NCBI GenBank assembly: GCA_963729295.1
Contig: CAVSNJ010000028.1
Span: 186,001 to 250,000 of the forward strand
Direction: 5' to 3'
Length of the DNA: 64,000 nt
Source: DATJLY01 sp963729295
Lineage (GTDB): Bacteria > Pseudomonadota > Alphaproteobacteria > ATCC43930 > CGMCC-115725
The translations under genes were made by a program, and so were the position numbers. Shown in pieces: positions 16,969 to 26,154 of this stretch. How positions within the stretch are numbered: the stretch's first letter is position 1; each line of letters opens with the position of its first letter. Below the pieces are notes generated by a model, which saw nothing but the letters and a program-made list of their open reading frames with translations, did not search any database and was not told the DNA's origin.

Positions 16969-17041
16969 ATGGCCGCGCGCTCATTATCGCGGACTCGCGG
17001 GGAATTCAAGTGAACGGACGGTATTGCCGTCGTGTGTCCTT

Positions 17042-18112
17042 CTACCGCCGCATGGCGAGGAGATGCTCGGGCGGGAAATGAAGCCGCACGGTCTCGCCGC
17101 GCGCGAGCGTCGCCGAGGGATGGAGCTGGAGCCGGATGCGCTCGGAGCCGACCGCGACGAGGCAATCGAGCAGGTTGCCGACATAGACGACGGTCTCGAC
17201 CGTGCCGGAGAAACCTTCCTCGGCGATCGCGACGTTCTCAGGCCGCACCGCGACCGTGACCTCGTCGCCGGCGCGCGTTTCGTCATCGACGCGTGCGGAA
17301 AGCCGGCCGATCGCGGTCTCGACCGTGGCCCGCCCGCCCGCGACCTCAACGACGCGCCCTTTGAGGAAATTGGTGCGGCCGATGAAATCGGCGACGAAGG
17401 CGCCGTTGGGCCGCGCGTAAATTTCCGCCGGCGCGCCTTCCTGCACGATCACGCCGTCACGCATCACCGCCATCACGTCCGACATGGTGAGCGCCTCGAT
17501 CTGCTCATGCGTGACGAAGAGCGTGGTGACGCCCAAGCGCTCCACCACCTGGCGGATCTCGAGCCGCATCTCCTCGCGCAGCTTCGCATCTAGGTTCGAG
17601 AGCGGCTCGTCGAGGAGGAGCACGCGCGGCTCGCCGACGAGCGCGCGCGCCAAGGCCAAGCGCTGCTGCTGCCCGCCCGAGAGATAGGGCGCCGGCCGGT
17701 CCTCGAGCCCGTCGAGATGGACAAGCAAAAGCGCCTTCGCCACGCGCTCGCGGATTTCCGCGCGCGGCAAGCGCGGCCGCTTGTGGCGCAGCGGAAAGGC
17801 CACATTCTCGAACACCGTCATGTGCGGCCAGATGGCGTAGGACTGGAACACCATGCCGATGTTGCGCTGATGCGGCGGGACCCAGACGCCGCGCTCGGCC
17901 GAGAACACCACTTCGCCGCCGATCGAAATCTCGCCGGCGTCAGGATGCTCGAGCCCGGCGACGCAGCGCAGGATCGAAGTCTTGCCGCAGCCCGAGGGAC
18001 CCAGGAGCGTGTAGAACGCGCCCGGCTCGATCTCGAGCGAGACCCCGCGCACCGCCGGGTGTTGCCCCTGCGCGGTGCGATAGGTCATGGCGAGATCGCG
18101 GATCGAGATCAT
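17042..18112 (-). CDS. ABC transporter ATP-binding protein (spermidine/putrescine or iron type)
   Basis: 356 residues with Walker A GPSGCGKT, Q-loop MVFQSYAIWPH, signature LSGGQQQRLALARAL, Walker B LLLDEPLSNLD and a C-terminal TOBE domain (ISVAVRPENV region), the layout of the CUT1/PotA/FbpC importers. The start at 18112 gives MISIRDLAMTYR directly at the domain; the upstream extension has no ribosome binding site. No permease or binding protein adjoins it, so it is an orphan subunit. It is 73 bases upstream of hyuA and may share its transcript. Confidence 0.9.
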   Translation of the reverse strand: MISIRDLAMTYRTAQGQHPAVRGVSLEIEPGAFYTLLGPSGCGKTSILRCVAGLEHPDAGEISIGGEVVFSAERGVWVPPHQRNIGMVFQSYAIWPHMTVFENVAFPLRHKRPRLPRAEIRERVAKALLLVHLDGLEDRPAPYLSGGQQQRLALARALVGEPRVLLLDEPLSNLDAKLREEMRLEIRQVVERLGVTTLFVTHEQIEALTMSDVMAVMRDGVIVQEGAPAEIYARPNGAFVADFIGRTNFLKGRVVEVAGGRATVETAIGRLSARVDDETRAGDEVTVAVRPENVAIAEEGFSGTVETVVYVGNLLDCLVAVGSERIRLQLHPSATLARGETVRLHFPPEHLLAMRR

Positions 18113-18267
18113 GGCGTGGGGGGCGTTATAGCACCGAATGGTGCGCGGTGGCTTGCCGCTTCCGCAGCCCGGGCGCACTATGGCCTCATAAAAAATGCGT
18201 CCTTCGACTGCGCCCCTATGGTCCCTATGGGACACCGCACAGGATGAGGGACTCTAGGGAGGCCGCC

Positions 18268-19629
18268 ATGCAAGAGACGCTGCCGCTCGACGAGCAGACC
18301 ATCATCGCGCGGATCGAGCGCCTGCCGTTCTCGCGCTGGCACGTCACCGTCACCATCATCCTTGGCGTCGCGATCTTCTTCGATTCATTCGACTCCCTCG
18401 CGCTGGCCTATGTTCTGCCGGTCATCATCCCGGAATGGCACATTCACCCGGAAAGCGTTGGCGGCCTCATCAGCATCGCCAATCTTGGCCAGGCGCTGGG
18501 TGCGTTCTGCTTCGGCTTCGGCGCCGAGCGCATCGGCCGCATCCCGGCGGCGCGGCTCGCGATCGGGCTCTACGCGGTGATGAGCCTCGCCTGCGCGCTG
18601 ACGCAGACTTACGACCAGCTGTTCTGGTGCCGCTTCGTCGAAGGCATCGGATTGGGCGGCGAGATCCCGATCGCGTCCACTTACATCAGCGAGATTCTGC
18701 GCGCGGAGAAACGCGGCGGCTCGTTCCTGTCTTACCAGATGATCTTTCCCGTTGGCCTCTTGGGCGCAAGCATTTCGGGCGCGTTCGTCGTGCCGCGCTT
18801 CGGCTGGCAATGGATGTTCATCATCGGCGCCGCGCCGGCGCTGGTAGCACTATTATTGCAGCGCTTCTGCCCGGAATCGCCGCGCTGGCTCGCCTCGAAG
18901 GGGAGGCTCGGCGAAGCCGACACGATCCTCAAGCGGATCGAGCAGATCGTCTCGCGGAACGGGGCGCGGCCCTTGCCGCCGATGCAGCAGATCACGGCGC
19001 GGCCCGCCGCATCGGCGACGCGCTGGCAGGAGCTGTTCGAGGGCCGCTACCGCGCGCGCACCTTCCTCGCCTGGGTGCTGTGGGCCTCGGTCTATATTAT
19101 CGCCTACGGGCTCCAGGGTTGGATCCCGACGCTCTATCGCCAGGTCTATCACCTGCCGCTGCAGCAGGCGCTGAGCTATGCGGCGTTCACGCAGGGCGGC
19201 ACCCTGGTCGGCTCGCTCGTCTGCGCGCTCGTCATCGACCGCACCGGGCGGCGCCTCTATTTCATCTGCGCCTTCTTCCTGCTTGCGGCGGGATTGACCG
19301 AGCTCGCGCTTTTCGGCGCCGCAACGGCCCTCGGCATGCTTGTCGGATATTTCTTCTGCGCGATGTGGCTCGGCTCGATCGGCATGAGCATCTTCCTCTA
19401 CACCGCCGAGATCTATCCGACGCGGATGCGCGCCGTGGGTGTGTCGTGGGCGAGCTTCTGGCTGCGCATCGCGGCGACGATCGGGCCGATCCTCGTCGGC
19501 TTCGTCCTGCCGCGCTTCGGCATCGGCGGAGTCTTCGGCATCTTCGCCGTGTTCGGCGCGATCGGCTGCGCCGCCGCCTTCTTTATGGTCGAGACGAGCC
19601 GGCGGCTGTTGGAGGAAGTCTCGCCCTGA
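18268..19629 (+). CDS. MFS transporter, metabolite:H+ symporter type
   Basis: 453 residues, twelve predicted membrane helices. Between helices 2 and 3 is GAERIGRIPAARL and between 8 and 9 VIDRTGRRLYF, the repeated MFS loop motif; FDSFDSLALAYVLPVI in helix 1 resembles sugar and aromatic-acid carriers. AGGGAGG sits before ATG 18268. It diverges from the ABC ATPase gene over 155 bases. As an inner-membrane importer it could feed the nearby catabolic genes; the substrate is unknown. Confidence 0.88.
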   Translation: MQETLPLDEQTIIARIERLPFSRWHVTVTIILGVAIFFDSFDSLALAYVLPVIIPEWHIHPESVGGLISIANLGQALGAFCFGFGAERIGRIPAARLAIGLYAVMSLACALTQTYDQLFWCRFVEGIGLGGEIPIASTYISEILRAEKRGGSFLSYQMIFPVGLLGASISGAFVVPRFGWQWMFIIGAAPALVALLLQRFCPESPRWLASKGRLGEADTILKRIEQIVSRNGARPLPPMQQITARPAASATRWQELFEGRYRARTFLAWVLWASVYIIAYGLQGWIPTLYRQVYHLPLQQALSYAAFTQGGTLVGSLVCALVIDRTGRRLYFICAFFLLAAGLTELALFGAATALGMLVGYFFCAMWLGSIGMSIFLYTAEIYPTRMRAVGVSWASFWLRIAATIGPILVGFVLPRFGIGGVFGIFAVFGAIGCAAAFFMVETSRRLLEEVSP

Positions 19630-19664
19630 GGCGCCGCAGCGGCGGCGACCGGCTTGCGCCGGGC

Positions 19665-21425
19665 TCACACCGCCGGCATCAGTGCTTCGACATCGTCGAC
19701 GATGCGCACGCCGATCGGCGCGTCGCGGCCGCGCACGCGCATCTCGCGATGCTGAAACGCGTCGAGCGGCACGCGCGCCGCCTCGCCCACGGTCTCCGAC
19801 ACGACCGCCTGACAGCCGAATTCCTTGGTGAGCTCCTGCAGCCGCGACGCGACATGGACGCTGTCGCCGATCGCGGTCAGAAGAAAGCGGTCGCGATAGC
19901 CCAATTCGCCGAGGATCACATTGCCGGCATGGATGCCGATGCCGATGCTGATCGGACGCGGCAGCTCGTCGGCCAACGTGCGATTCATCTCAGTAAGGCG
20001 ATGAACGACCGGACCCGCGGCGGCAAGCGCCTGGCGGCACGCCTCCTTCGCGTCGCACTCCATGCCGAAGATCGCCATCATGCCGTCGCCGAGGAATTGG
20101 TTGGGAGTGCCGCCGACGGCCGCGACGGCGCCACCCACAGCTTCGAAGAAATGGTTGAGCAGGAACACGACATCGTAAGGCAGGCGCTTTTCGACGATGG
20201 CGGTCGATTCGCGAATGTCGATGAACATGATCGCGACGAAACGTTCGGTATCGACCGCGCCCGCGATGCGCCGGCGGCGGTCGTCGGCGGCGACATCCGG
20301 CGGCAGCAGCGGCAGGACCGCGATGTCGCCGACCGGCCGAAGCTGGCAGGCGAGCCGCACGTTGCGCGCGGCGCGAAATCGTGCCAGCACCGCGGCCTCG
20401 TGCGGCGCGGGCGGCGGCAGGCCCTCGAGACCGCGCAGCACGCGGATGCGGCAGGTCGAGCAGCGGCCGCGGCCGCCGCAAATCGAGGCGTGCGGAATTT
20501 GGGCGCGGCGGCTTGCGTCGAGCACGGCGAGCCCGCGCGGAATACGCACGATCGCGCCGCTCGGATAGGAGATGCGGACGAAGCCGCGCCGCCGCTCGAG
20601 CAACCAGCGGACCCCGCGCGCGGCGAACACCAAGGCGATGAGTCCGGCATAGGCCCAGTAGATCCGAACCTCGAGGCTCCAGACGTGGGCCGTGAACGCC
20701 GGGTCGGCGGAATGCTCCCGGGCGTCGAGCGAGGCGCGCCACGCCGGGTCGTGCGCCAGCTTCGCCACCTCGCGCGCGCCTTGCGCGACACCGAGCAAGG
20801 CGAGCGTCGGCAGCAGCACGGCGAAGGCCAGCAGCACCGGCTTCAGCCGCTGATAGCCCGGTTTCTGGTGCAGCCAGAAATGCATGCCGAGGCATGCATG
20901 CGTCCAGGCGATGATGAGGACCGCAATCTGCCGCTGGCCCCAGAACGGGTTCGCCGTGAAATAGGCGAGAAGGGTGGAATCGTAATTGCGGTGGTAGTCG
21001 TAGACGGTGTAGGCAAAGCGGGTGCCCAAGTAATGGTGAACGAGCAGCGGCACGATCGAGAAGCCGAGCGCGAGCCGCAATGCCTCGCCCCAGCCCATGC
21101 GCCAGGAGCGGCGCTGATAAAGCGCCCAGAGCGCCAGCGAGAAATGGATGAGAAACGCGCCATAGAGCAGCGGGCCGCCGATCGGTCCGCGCCAGATCCA
21201 TTCGTGAATCCGCGATCCCCACAACATCGCATCAAGCGAAATGTTGCCGAGCGCGTGATTGAGGAAATGCAAGGTCAAGTACGAGAACATCACCCAGCCG
21301 GCGGCAAGCCGCAGGCGCCGCACCGTGTATTGATCGCGCAACGCGGCGATGATCGCGGCCCGTCTCGGCAGGCGCGACCGCAAGGGGCCTGTGCCGCGCG
21401 GCAATGTCCCAGCGGGCATCGACAT
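19665..21425 (-). CDS. membrane nucleotide cyclase with SdhC-like helices and a [2Fe-2S] domain
   Basis: 586 residues in three parts. Residues ~40-270: six membrane helices with His in the helices (H53, H57, H94, H130/131, H176, H182), like the haem-b anchor of succinate dehydrogenase. Residues ~283-375: ferredoxin fold with C316-x5-C322-x2-C325 and C360. Residues ~390-575: class III cyclase, metal Asp in MFIDIRES and FLGDGMMAIF, then SIGIGIHAGNVILGELG. It should make cAMP or cGMP under redox control from the quinone pool, as I recall for the related CyaC of Sinorhizobium. Start ATG 21425; a second ATG is at 21419. It is eight bases downstream of the legumain-like gene. Confidence 0.88.
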   Translation of the reverse strand: MSMPAGTLPRGTGPLRSRLPRRAAIIAALRDQYTVRRLRLAAGWVMFSYLTLHFLNHALGNISLDAMLWGSRIHEWIWRGPIGGPLLYGAFLIHFSLALWALYQRRSWRMGWGEALRLALGFSIVPLLVHHYLGTRFAYTVYDYHRNYDSTLLAYFTANPFWGQRQIAVLIIAWTHACLGMHFWLHQKPGYQRLKPVLLAFAVLLPTLALLGVAQGAREVAKLAHDPAWRASLDAREHSADPAFTAHVWSLEVRIYWAYAGLIALVFAARGVRWLLERRRGFVRISYPSGAIVRIPRGLAVLDASRRAQIPHASICGGRGRCSTCRIRVLRGLEGLPPPAPHEAAVLARFRAARNVRLACQLRPVGDIAVLPLLPPDVAADDRRRRIAGAVDTERFVAIMFIDIRESTAIVEKRLPYDVVFLLNHFFEAVGGAVAAVGGTPNQFLGDGMMAIFGMECDAKEACRQALAAAGPVVHRLTEMNRTLADELPRPISIGIGIHAGNVILGELGYRDRFLLTAIGDSVHVASRLQELTKEFGCQAVVSETVGEAARVPLDAFQHREMRVRGRDAPIGVRIVDDVEALMPAV

Positions 21426-21433
21426 CGGCGGCC

Positions 21434-22177
21434 TCAGCGCGCGAAGGTGAGGAGCTGCTGTTCCGCCGCGCCCACCGCGATCTGCGGCTCGGACGGCGCG
21501 GTCACGTGCATGTCGAACTCGTTGCCCGAGACGCAGGCGCGCGTCCCGTCCATCACCGCGTCCCAGGCGACGCCGCGCGCCAGATTGGCGAGCACGCACT
21601 TGTCGAACACGGTGTAGCGCAGGCTGGCATTGCAGCCGAAAGACGGCCGGTCGGGCCGCGCCGCCGTCAGCACGACGCGGTTCGGCCGCGCCAGCTGAGC
21701 CGAGGTCGCATAAATGCCGGAGAAGCAGCCCGACGCGATCACCACGGTAGGCCGCGCGCCGCACGCTTCGTCGAGCGCCCCGGCGAGCGCGGCCGGAGTG
21801 ACCACCAACTGCTCGCGCCGGAGAATGAGGCCGCGCCCCTCCATGCCATGCGAGGTCATGTAGAAGAAGCAGCCGTCGTCCGGCCCCGGCTTGAGATTGA
21901 GAAAGGCCGCGTGGATGTTGGCGCGGACTGCGCCATTGGGGCCGTATTCCGACGCCTTGAGCACGGTGATGTTGCCGGGCGCGAGCCCGAACGCCGCGAG
22001 TTTCTCCGCCATCGCATCGACCGCGTTGTCGAACGCGGGCTCCTGGTCGTCGCCGGCGATCAGGATCGCCTTCCAGCCGGCGGGCTGGCCCTGGGCCGCG
22101 ACGCCGCCCCCGCCACCGCATGCGGCCAACAAGAACATCAGGCCGGCGCCCCAGAACCACGTCCGCGCAAGCCCCAT
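21434..22177 (-). CDS. legumain (C13)/caspase-like lipoprotein
   Basis: 247 residues. A lipobox (LLAAC, Cys20) after a hydrophobic segment and a Gly-rich linker point to an outer-envelope lipoprotein. The clan CD dyad is visible as FYMTSHG (His110) and VVIASGCFSG (Cys151), each after a hydrophobic strand as in peptidase C13 (legumain) and caspases. Members cleave after Asn or Asp; the target is unknown. ATG 22177 is preferred over 22201 because GAGGGAGTTTCC precedes it. The cyclase gene follows after eight bases, so a protease-like sensor and a second-messenger enzyme are coexpressed. Confidence 0.84.
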   Translation of the reverse strand: MGLARTWFWGAGLMFLLAACGGGGGVAAQGQPAGWKAILIAGDDQEPAFDNAVDAMAEKLAAFGLAPGNITVLKASEYGPNGAVRANIHAAFLNLKPGPDDGCFFYMTSHGMEGRGLILRREQLVVTPAALAGALDEACGARPTVVIASGCFSGIYATSAQLARPNRVVLTAARPDRPSFGCNASLRYTVFDKCVLANLARGVAWDAVMDGTRACVSGNEFDMHVTAPSEPQIAVGAAEQQLLTFAR

Positions 22178-22262
22178 GGAAACTCCCTCGCTCTCTCGCA
22201 ATCATGCCAGATCGGGCGCGCCCTTCGCCAGCATGAGCGCCCTTTCGCCGCAGGGAGGCCGC

Positions 22263-23183
22263 ATGTTCATGTTCGCGCCGCCGACGCGCATCACGACCGA
22301 AGTGCATTGCCGCCTGCCCGACCGCTTCCGCAAGAAAACGCGTACGGACTGGTCGGAGCCGAACCGACTCGGCCAGGAGGTCGATTGCTTCATCGAAGGG
22401 CCGAGCTTCGACCGCGACGGCAATCTCTTTTTCGTCGACATCCCGTTCGGCCGCATCTTCCGCCTCTCACCCAAGGGCGCGTGCGATCTCGTGGTGCAGT
22501 ACGACGGCTGGCCAAACGGCCTCAAGATCCACAAGGACGGGCGCATCTTCGTCGCCGACTACAAGAACGGGCTGGTGCTGATCGACCCGAAGGCAGGAAA
22601 GGCCGAGACGCTCCTCGGCAGCCGCCACAGCGAAGGCTTCAAGGGCCTGAACGACCTCGTCTTCGGCGCGGACGGCGCGTGCTATTTCACGGATCAGGGC
22701 CAGACCGGGATGCACGATCCCTCGGGCCGTGTTTATCGCCTCGGACCCGACGGCAGGCTCGATCTGCTGATGAGCACGATCCCGAGCCCCAACGGCATCG
22801 TGCTCAACATGGCGGAGAACCGGCTCTTCGTCGCGGTGACGCGGCAGAACGCGGTGTGGCGCGCGCCGCTGATGCGCGACGGCTCGGTTTCGAAGGTCGG
22901 CACGTTCCTGCAGCTTTCGGGCGGCCAGGCTGGACCCGATGGGCTGGCGCTCGACCGCGAGGATGGACTCTATGTCTGCCATCTCGGCATCGGCATCTGG
23001 CGCTTCGATGCGAACGGCATCCCGACGCACCTGATCGAGCCGTGCGTCGGCCACCACATGACGAACCTCGCCTTCGGCGGCGAGGGCAACCGCCAGCTCT
23101 TCATCACCGAGTCCGACACCGGCACGATCCTGCGCTGTGAGACGCCGGTCGCGGGCAAGCCGATGTTCTCGCACGCGACGTGA
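22263..23183 (+). CDS. SMP-30/gluconolactonase-like beta-propeller hydrolase
   Basis: 306 residues with the repeated strands of the six-bladed SMP-30 propeller. Metal-site stations are CFIEGPSFD (Glu), WPNGLKIH, GLNDLVFGADGACYFTD (Asn-Asp), SPNGIVLN (Asn) and GPDGLALD (Asp). Such calcium or zinc enzymes open sugar or aromatic lactones in the cytosol or periplasm. No signal peptide is seen. ATG 22263 diverges from the legumain-like lipoprotein over 85 bases. It could hydrolyse a lactone made by the region's monooxygenases. Confidence 0.88.
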   Translation: MFMFAPPTRITTEVHCRLPDRFRKKTRTDWSEPNRLGQEVDCFIEGPSFDRDGNLFFVDIPFGRIFRLSPKGACDLVVQYDGWPNGLKIHKDGRIFVADYKNGLVLIDPKAGKAETLLGSRHSEGFKGLNDLVFGADGACYFTDQGQTGMHDPSGRVYRLGPDGRLDLLMSTIPSPNGIVLNMAENRLFVAVTRQNAVWRAPLMRDGSVSKVGTFLQLSGGQAGPDGLALDREDGLYVCHLGIGIWRFDANGIPTHLIEPCVGHHMTNLAFGGEGNRQLFITESDTGTILRCETPVAGKPMFSHAT

Positions 23184-23215
23184 GCGGACCAAACCATCAC
23201 CGGAGGCACGTCAGC

Positions 23216-23743
23216 GTGACAGAAGCCGTTTCCATCGAATACAAGCTTGGCGAGTACGGGTGGTCGAGCTTTCAGCTCACAATCGGGACCGTGTCGACCC
23301 ACGTCGGCCCATTCGGATATTGCACCGATGCCTTGGGTGACCTGGTTCGGGCGGCATTGATGGTCGCCACTTCCGTGAGCCGCGCCGAGGTCTCATTCGA
23401 CGGTGAACCACGGGAATGGCGCCTAATTGTCGAAAAAGAGTGGGGAATGATCGGCGAGCCAACGGCGAAATTAGGCATCAAAGTGCTAGTCTTTCCACAT
23501 ATCTTGCCGCGTGCCCCGGACAGTGAAGGCGAAAAGGTTTTCGAGGCTTACACGAGCCCGGATGCCTTCGCCGGCGCGGTCCTCGACGCAGTACAACGGC
23601 TTTGGGACGCGAATGGAGCAGAGGGATACAACCGCGCTTGGAATGGCTTCCAGGGATTTCCGTTGCGGGGCCTGCAGGCGCTGCGCGCCGCCCTCTCGGT
23701 AGAGGAACCGCCCAGGCCGATTAGGCCGACACGCGCGGCGTGA
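23216..23743 (+). CDS. unrecognised 175-residue protein
   Basis: Starts at GTG 23216, nine bases after GGAGG; an earlier GTG at 23180 overlaps the lactonase stop but has no comparable site. Soluble, with alternating beta strands (YGWSSFQLTIGTVSTHVGPF, EVSFDGEPREWRLIVEKEWG) and a Trp-rich C-terminal half. No family is recognised; the layout recalls small beta-rich immunity-like or DUF proteins, which is only an impression. Its GC content is lower than its neighbours, hinting at different origin. Confidence 0.65.
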   Translation: MTEAVSIEYKLGEYGWSSFQLTIGTVSTHVGPFGYCTDALGDLVRAALMVATSVSRAEVSFDGEPREWRLIVEKEWGMIGEPTAKLGIKVLVFPHILPRAPDSEGEKVFEAYTSPDAFAGAVLDAVQRLWDANGAEGYNRAWNGFQGFPLRGLQALRAALSVEEPPRPIRPTRAA

Positions 23744-23861
23744 GTCCCGCTGCGACAGAGCTGCGGTGCGCGACGAAGGTCGATGGGGGCAATGGCGTGA
23801 GTCGGCGTCTGGACGCGCCATCGGCCCTCCTGTACGAATCCGCGGCGGCGGAAGGTTTGCG

Positions 23862-25559
23862 ATGACGCTTACGATGACGCTCGACAAGGACGTGGCCGTG
23901 CCGATGCGCGACGGCGCGCGCCTCAGCGCTAACGTGTTCCGTCCGCAAGAGCCCGGCAAATATCCCGTCATCATGACGTTCGGGCCCTATGGCAAGGACG
24001 TGCATATCAGCCAGAGCATGCCGCCCGCATGGGAGGTCGTGCAGAAGCGCTATCCGAAGATTCTCGAGCATTCGTCGTGCAAGCATCTGGTGTTCGAGAC
24101 GCCCGATCCGGAAGTGTGGGTGCCGCACGGCTATATCGTGCTGAAGGTCGATTCGCGCGGCGCCGGAAAATCGCCGGGCAAGCTCGACATCAACGCGCCG
24201 GCCGAGTTTCGCGATTTCTACGACGCGATCTCGTGGGCGGGCGTGCAGCCCTGGTCGTCGGGCAAGATCGGGTTGTTGGGCATTTCCTATTACGCCGCCG
24301 GCCAATGGGCGATCGCGGCGCAGCGCCCGCCTTATCTTTCGGCGTTGCTGCCGTGGCAAGGCACGTACGATTTCTTCCGCGACCGGACGAGGAGCGACGG
24401 CATCTTCTCCGCGGGATTCCTCGATCGCTGGTGGAACCGCACCGTGCTGCGAAGCCAGTACGGCAACGCCGAGACCCCCTATCTCGACATCGTCACCGGC
24501 GCGCGCAGCACCGGCCCGGCGAGCCTTTCGCCGGCCGAGCTCAAGGCGAACCGCGAGGACTACATCGGCAATGTGCTGGCGCACCCGACGCTCGACGATT
24601 GGTACAAGGAGCGCAGCCCCGATCTCTCGACGATCGAGCTGCCGACGCTCGCGGTCGCGAACTGGGGCGGGCTGGCGCTCCATCTGCGCGGCACCATCGC
24701 CGGATGGCTCGGGCTCGCCTCGCGCGAGAAATGGCTCAAGGTGCAGTCGGGTCCCTATTTCATCACCTTCCTCATGCCCGAGACGGTGGCGATGCAGCGC
24801 CGTTTCTTCGACCGCTATCTGAAGGGCATCGAGAACGGTTGGGAGAACGAGCCGCGCGTCGAGATCGAGGTGCGCTCGGCCGACGACAAGGTGAAGCGCA
24901 AGATCGCGGCCAAGGATTGGCCGCTGCCGGGGACGAAGTGGACGAAGCTTTCGCTCGATGCGGACGCGAAGGCGCTGGGCGCGGCGCCGCCGGGCGGGGC
25001 GGCGAGCGTGTCGTATCCGGCGCTGAGCGAGGGCGTGACGTTCATCACGGCGCCCTTCGAGCGGGATGTCGAGATCGCGGGGCCGGTGAAGCTCCGTCTC
25101 CACGTCGCGTCGAGCACGGACGACATGGACATCTTCGCGACGCTCAGAGCGTTCGATCCCGCGGGCAAGGAAGTCGTGTTCTTCAGCTCGACCGCGCCAC
25201 GCGCGCCGGTGTCGCAAGGGTGGCTGCGCGTGTCGCAGAGGAAGCTCGATCCCGCGCGCACGACCGAGTGGCGCCCTTATCACACGCACGACGAGGTGCA
25301 GAAGCTCGAGCCCGGCGAGATCTACGCGGTCGATGTCGAAATCTGGCCGACGAGCCTCGCGCTGCCGAAGGATTATCGCCTCGGCCTCACCGTACAGGGC
25401 CAGGATTTCGCGCGGCCCGGCATGTCGCGCGACACCGACACCGGCTGGTTCACGCACGACGACCCGCGCGACCGGCCGCCCGCAAGCTTTTCCGGAACGA
25501 ACACGATCCACGCCGGCGGCACGTATGATTCGTACTTGCTGCTGCCCGTGATCTCATAA
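23862..25559 (+). CDS. CocE/NonD-type X-Pro dipeptidyl-peptidase-like hydrolase
   Basis: 565 residues. The alpha/beta hydrolase core starts MRDGARLSANVFRP, carries GLLGISYYAAGQWA with the nucleophile Ser (GxSYY) near residue 145, and a catalytic Asp/His pair later (NWGG...LHLRG region); the C-terminal third (from about 380) is the jelly-roll X-Pro domain (VEIAGPVKLRLHVASSTDD, PGEIYAVDVEIW). Cocaine esterase and glutaryl-acylase relatives hydrolyse esters or amides. GAAGG precedes ATG 23862; a longer reading from 23766 adds no conserved residues. Cupin genes follow 11 bases later. Confidence 0.88.
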   Translation: MTLTMTLDKDVAVPMRDGARLSANVFRPQEPGKYPVIMTFGPYGKDVHISQSMPPAWEVVQKRYPKILEHSSCKHLVFETPDPEVWVPHGYIVLKVDSRGAGKSPGKLDINAPAEFRDFYDAISWAGVQPWSSGKIGLLGISYYAAGQWAIAAQRPPYLSALLPWQGTYDFFRDRTRSDGIFSAGFLDRWWNRTVLRSQYGNAETPYLDIVTGARSTGPASLSPAELKANREDYIGNVLAHPTLDDWYKERSPDLSTIELPTLAVANWGGLALHLRGTIAGWLGLASREKWLKVQSGPYFITFLMPETVAMQRRFFDRYLKGIENGWENEPRVEIEVRSADDKVKRKIAAKDWPLPGTKWTKLSLDADAKALGAAPPGGAASVSYPALSEGVTFITAPFERDVEIAGPVKLRLHVASSTDDMDIFATLRAFDPAGKEVVFFSSTAPRAPVSQGWLRVSQRKLDPARTTEWRPYHTHDEVQKLEPGEIYAVDVEIWPTSLALPKDYRLGLTVQGQDFARPGMSRDTDTGWFTHDDPRDRPPASFSGTNTIHAGGTYDSYLLLPVIS

Positions 25560-25570
25560 AGGAGAGCGTC

Positions 25571-26149
25571 ATGACCGACCTCTACGACCGGCCGCAGACC
25601 GAAGACGGGCGCAACGAGCCCGAGCCGGTGGTGTGGGAGCGCTGGCAGAAGAAGCGCACCTTCGTTCGCGCGCTCGAGGGGACCTATGGCGAGGTCTATC
25701 GCCAACTTCTGGCGCAGCCGCGCGTCTATCACTTCAAGGATTTCAAGTGGAAGGGCGGGCCGCAACTCTACGGCAAGCAGGTCATCAACCCGCAGCAGAC
25801 CGAGGTCGCGCAGTCGATCGAGACGCATATCGAGGTGCTGGCGCCGGGCGCCTATGGCCAGAAGCACGGCCACATGAACAGCGCCGTCTTCTATATCCTC
25901 AAAGGGCGCGGGCACGACGTCCATGACGGCCGCCGCATCGAGTGGAAGGCCGGCGACTGCATGATCGTCGAGAACGGCTGCGTCCATCAGCATTTCAACG
26001 ACGATCCCGACAACGAGGCGATCGTGCTCGTGATGAAGGCGAAGCCGCTCTTCCTCTTCATGCACCTCTTGTTCCAGAAGATCGTGTCCTATCCGCCCAA
26101 CACGCCGCCCGAGGGACACGAGGACTATCAGCCCCCGATCGATTGGTGA
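25571..26149 (+). CDS. cupin protein (first of a tandem pair)
   Basis: 192 residues, single cupin barrel: HIEVLAPGAYGQKHGHMNSAVFYILKGRG with metal-binding His-x-His, then KAGDCMIVENGCVHQHFNDDP as motif 2. GGAGAGCGTC lies before ATG 25571. It follows the CocE hydrolase gene by 11 bases and precedes a related cupin by five, so the three form one transcript. Such proteins often are Fe(II) dioxygenases of aromatic acids; the substrate cannot be named. Confidence 0.85.
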   Translation: MTDLYDRPQTEDGRNEPEPVVWERWQKKRTFVRALEGTYGEVYRQLLAQPRVYHFKDFKWKGGPQLYGKQVINPQQTEVAQSIETHIEVLAPGAYGQKHGHMNSAVFYILKGRGHDVHDGRRIEWKAGDCMIVENGCVHQHFNDDPDNEAIVLVMKAKPLFLFMHLLFQKIVSYPPNTPPEGHEDYQPPIDW

Positions 26150-26154
26150 GCGCC

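Noticed and set aside
18435..21617. 1,060-residue plus-strand frame
   Set aside because: It crosses the MFS gene in another frame and the cyclase in antisense; both true genes have clear domains.
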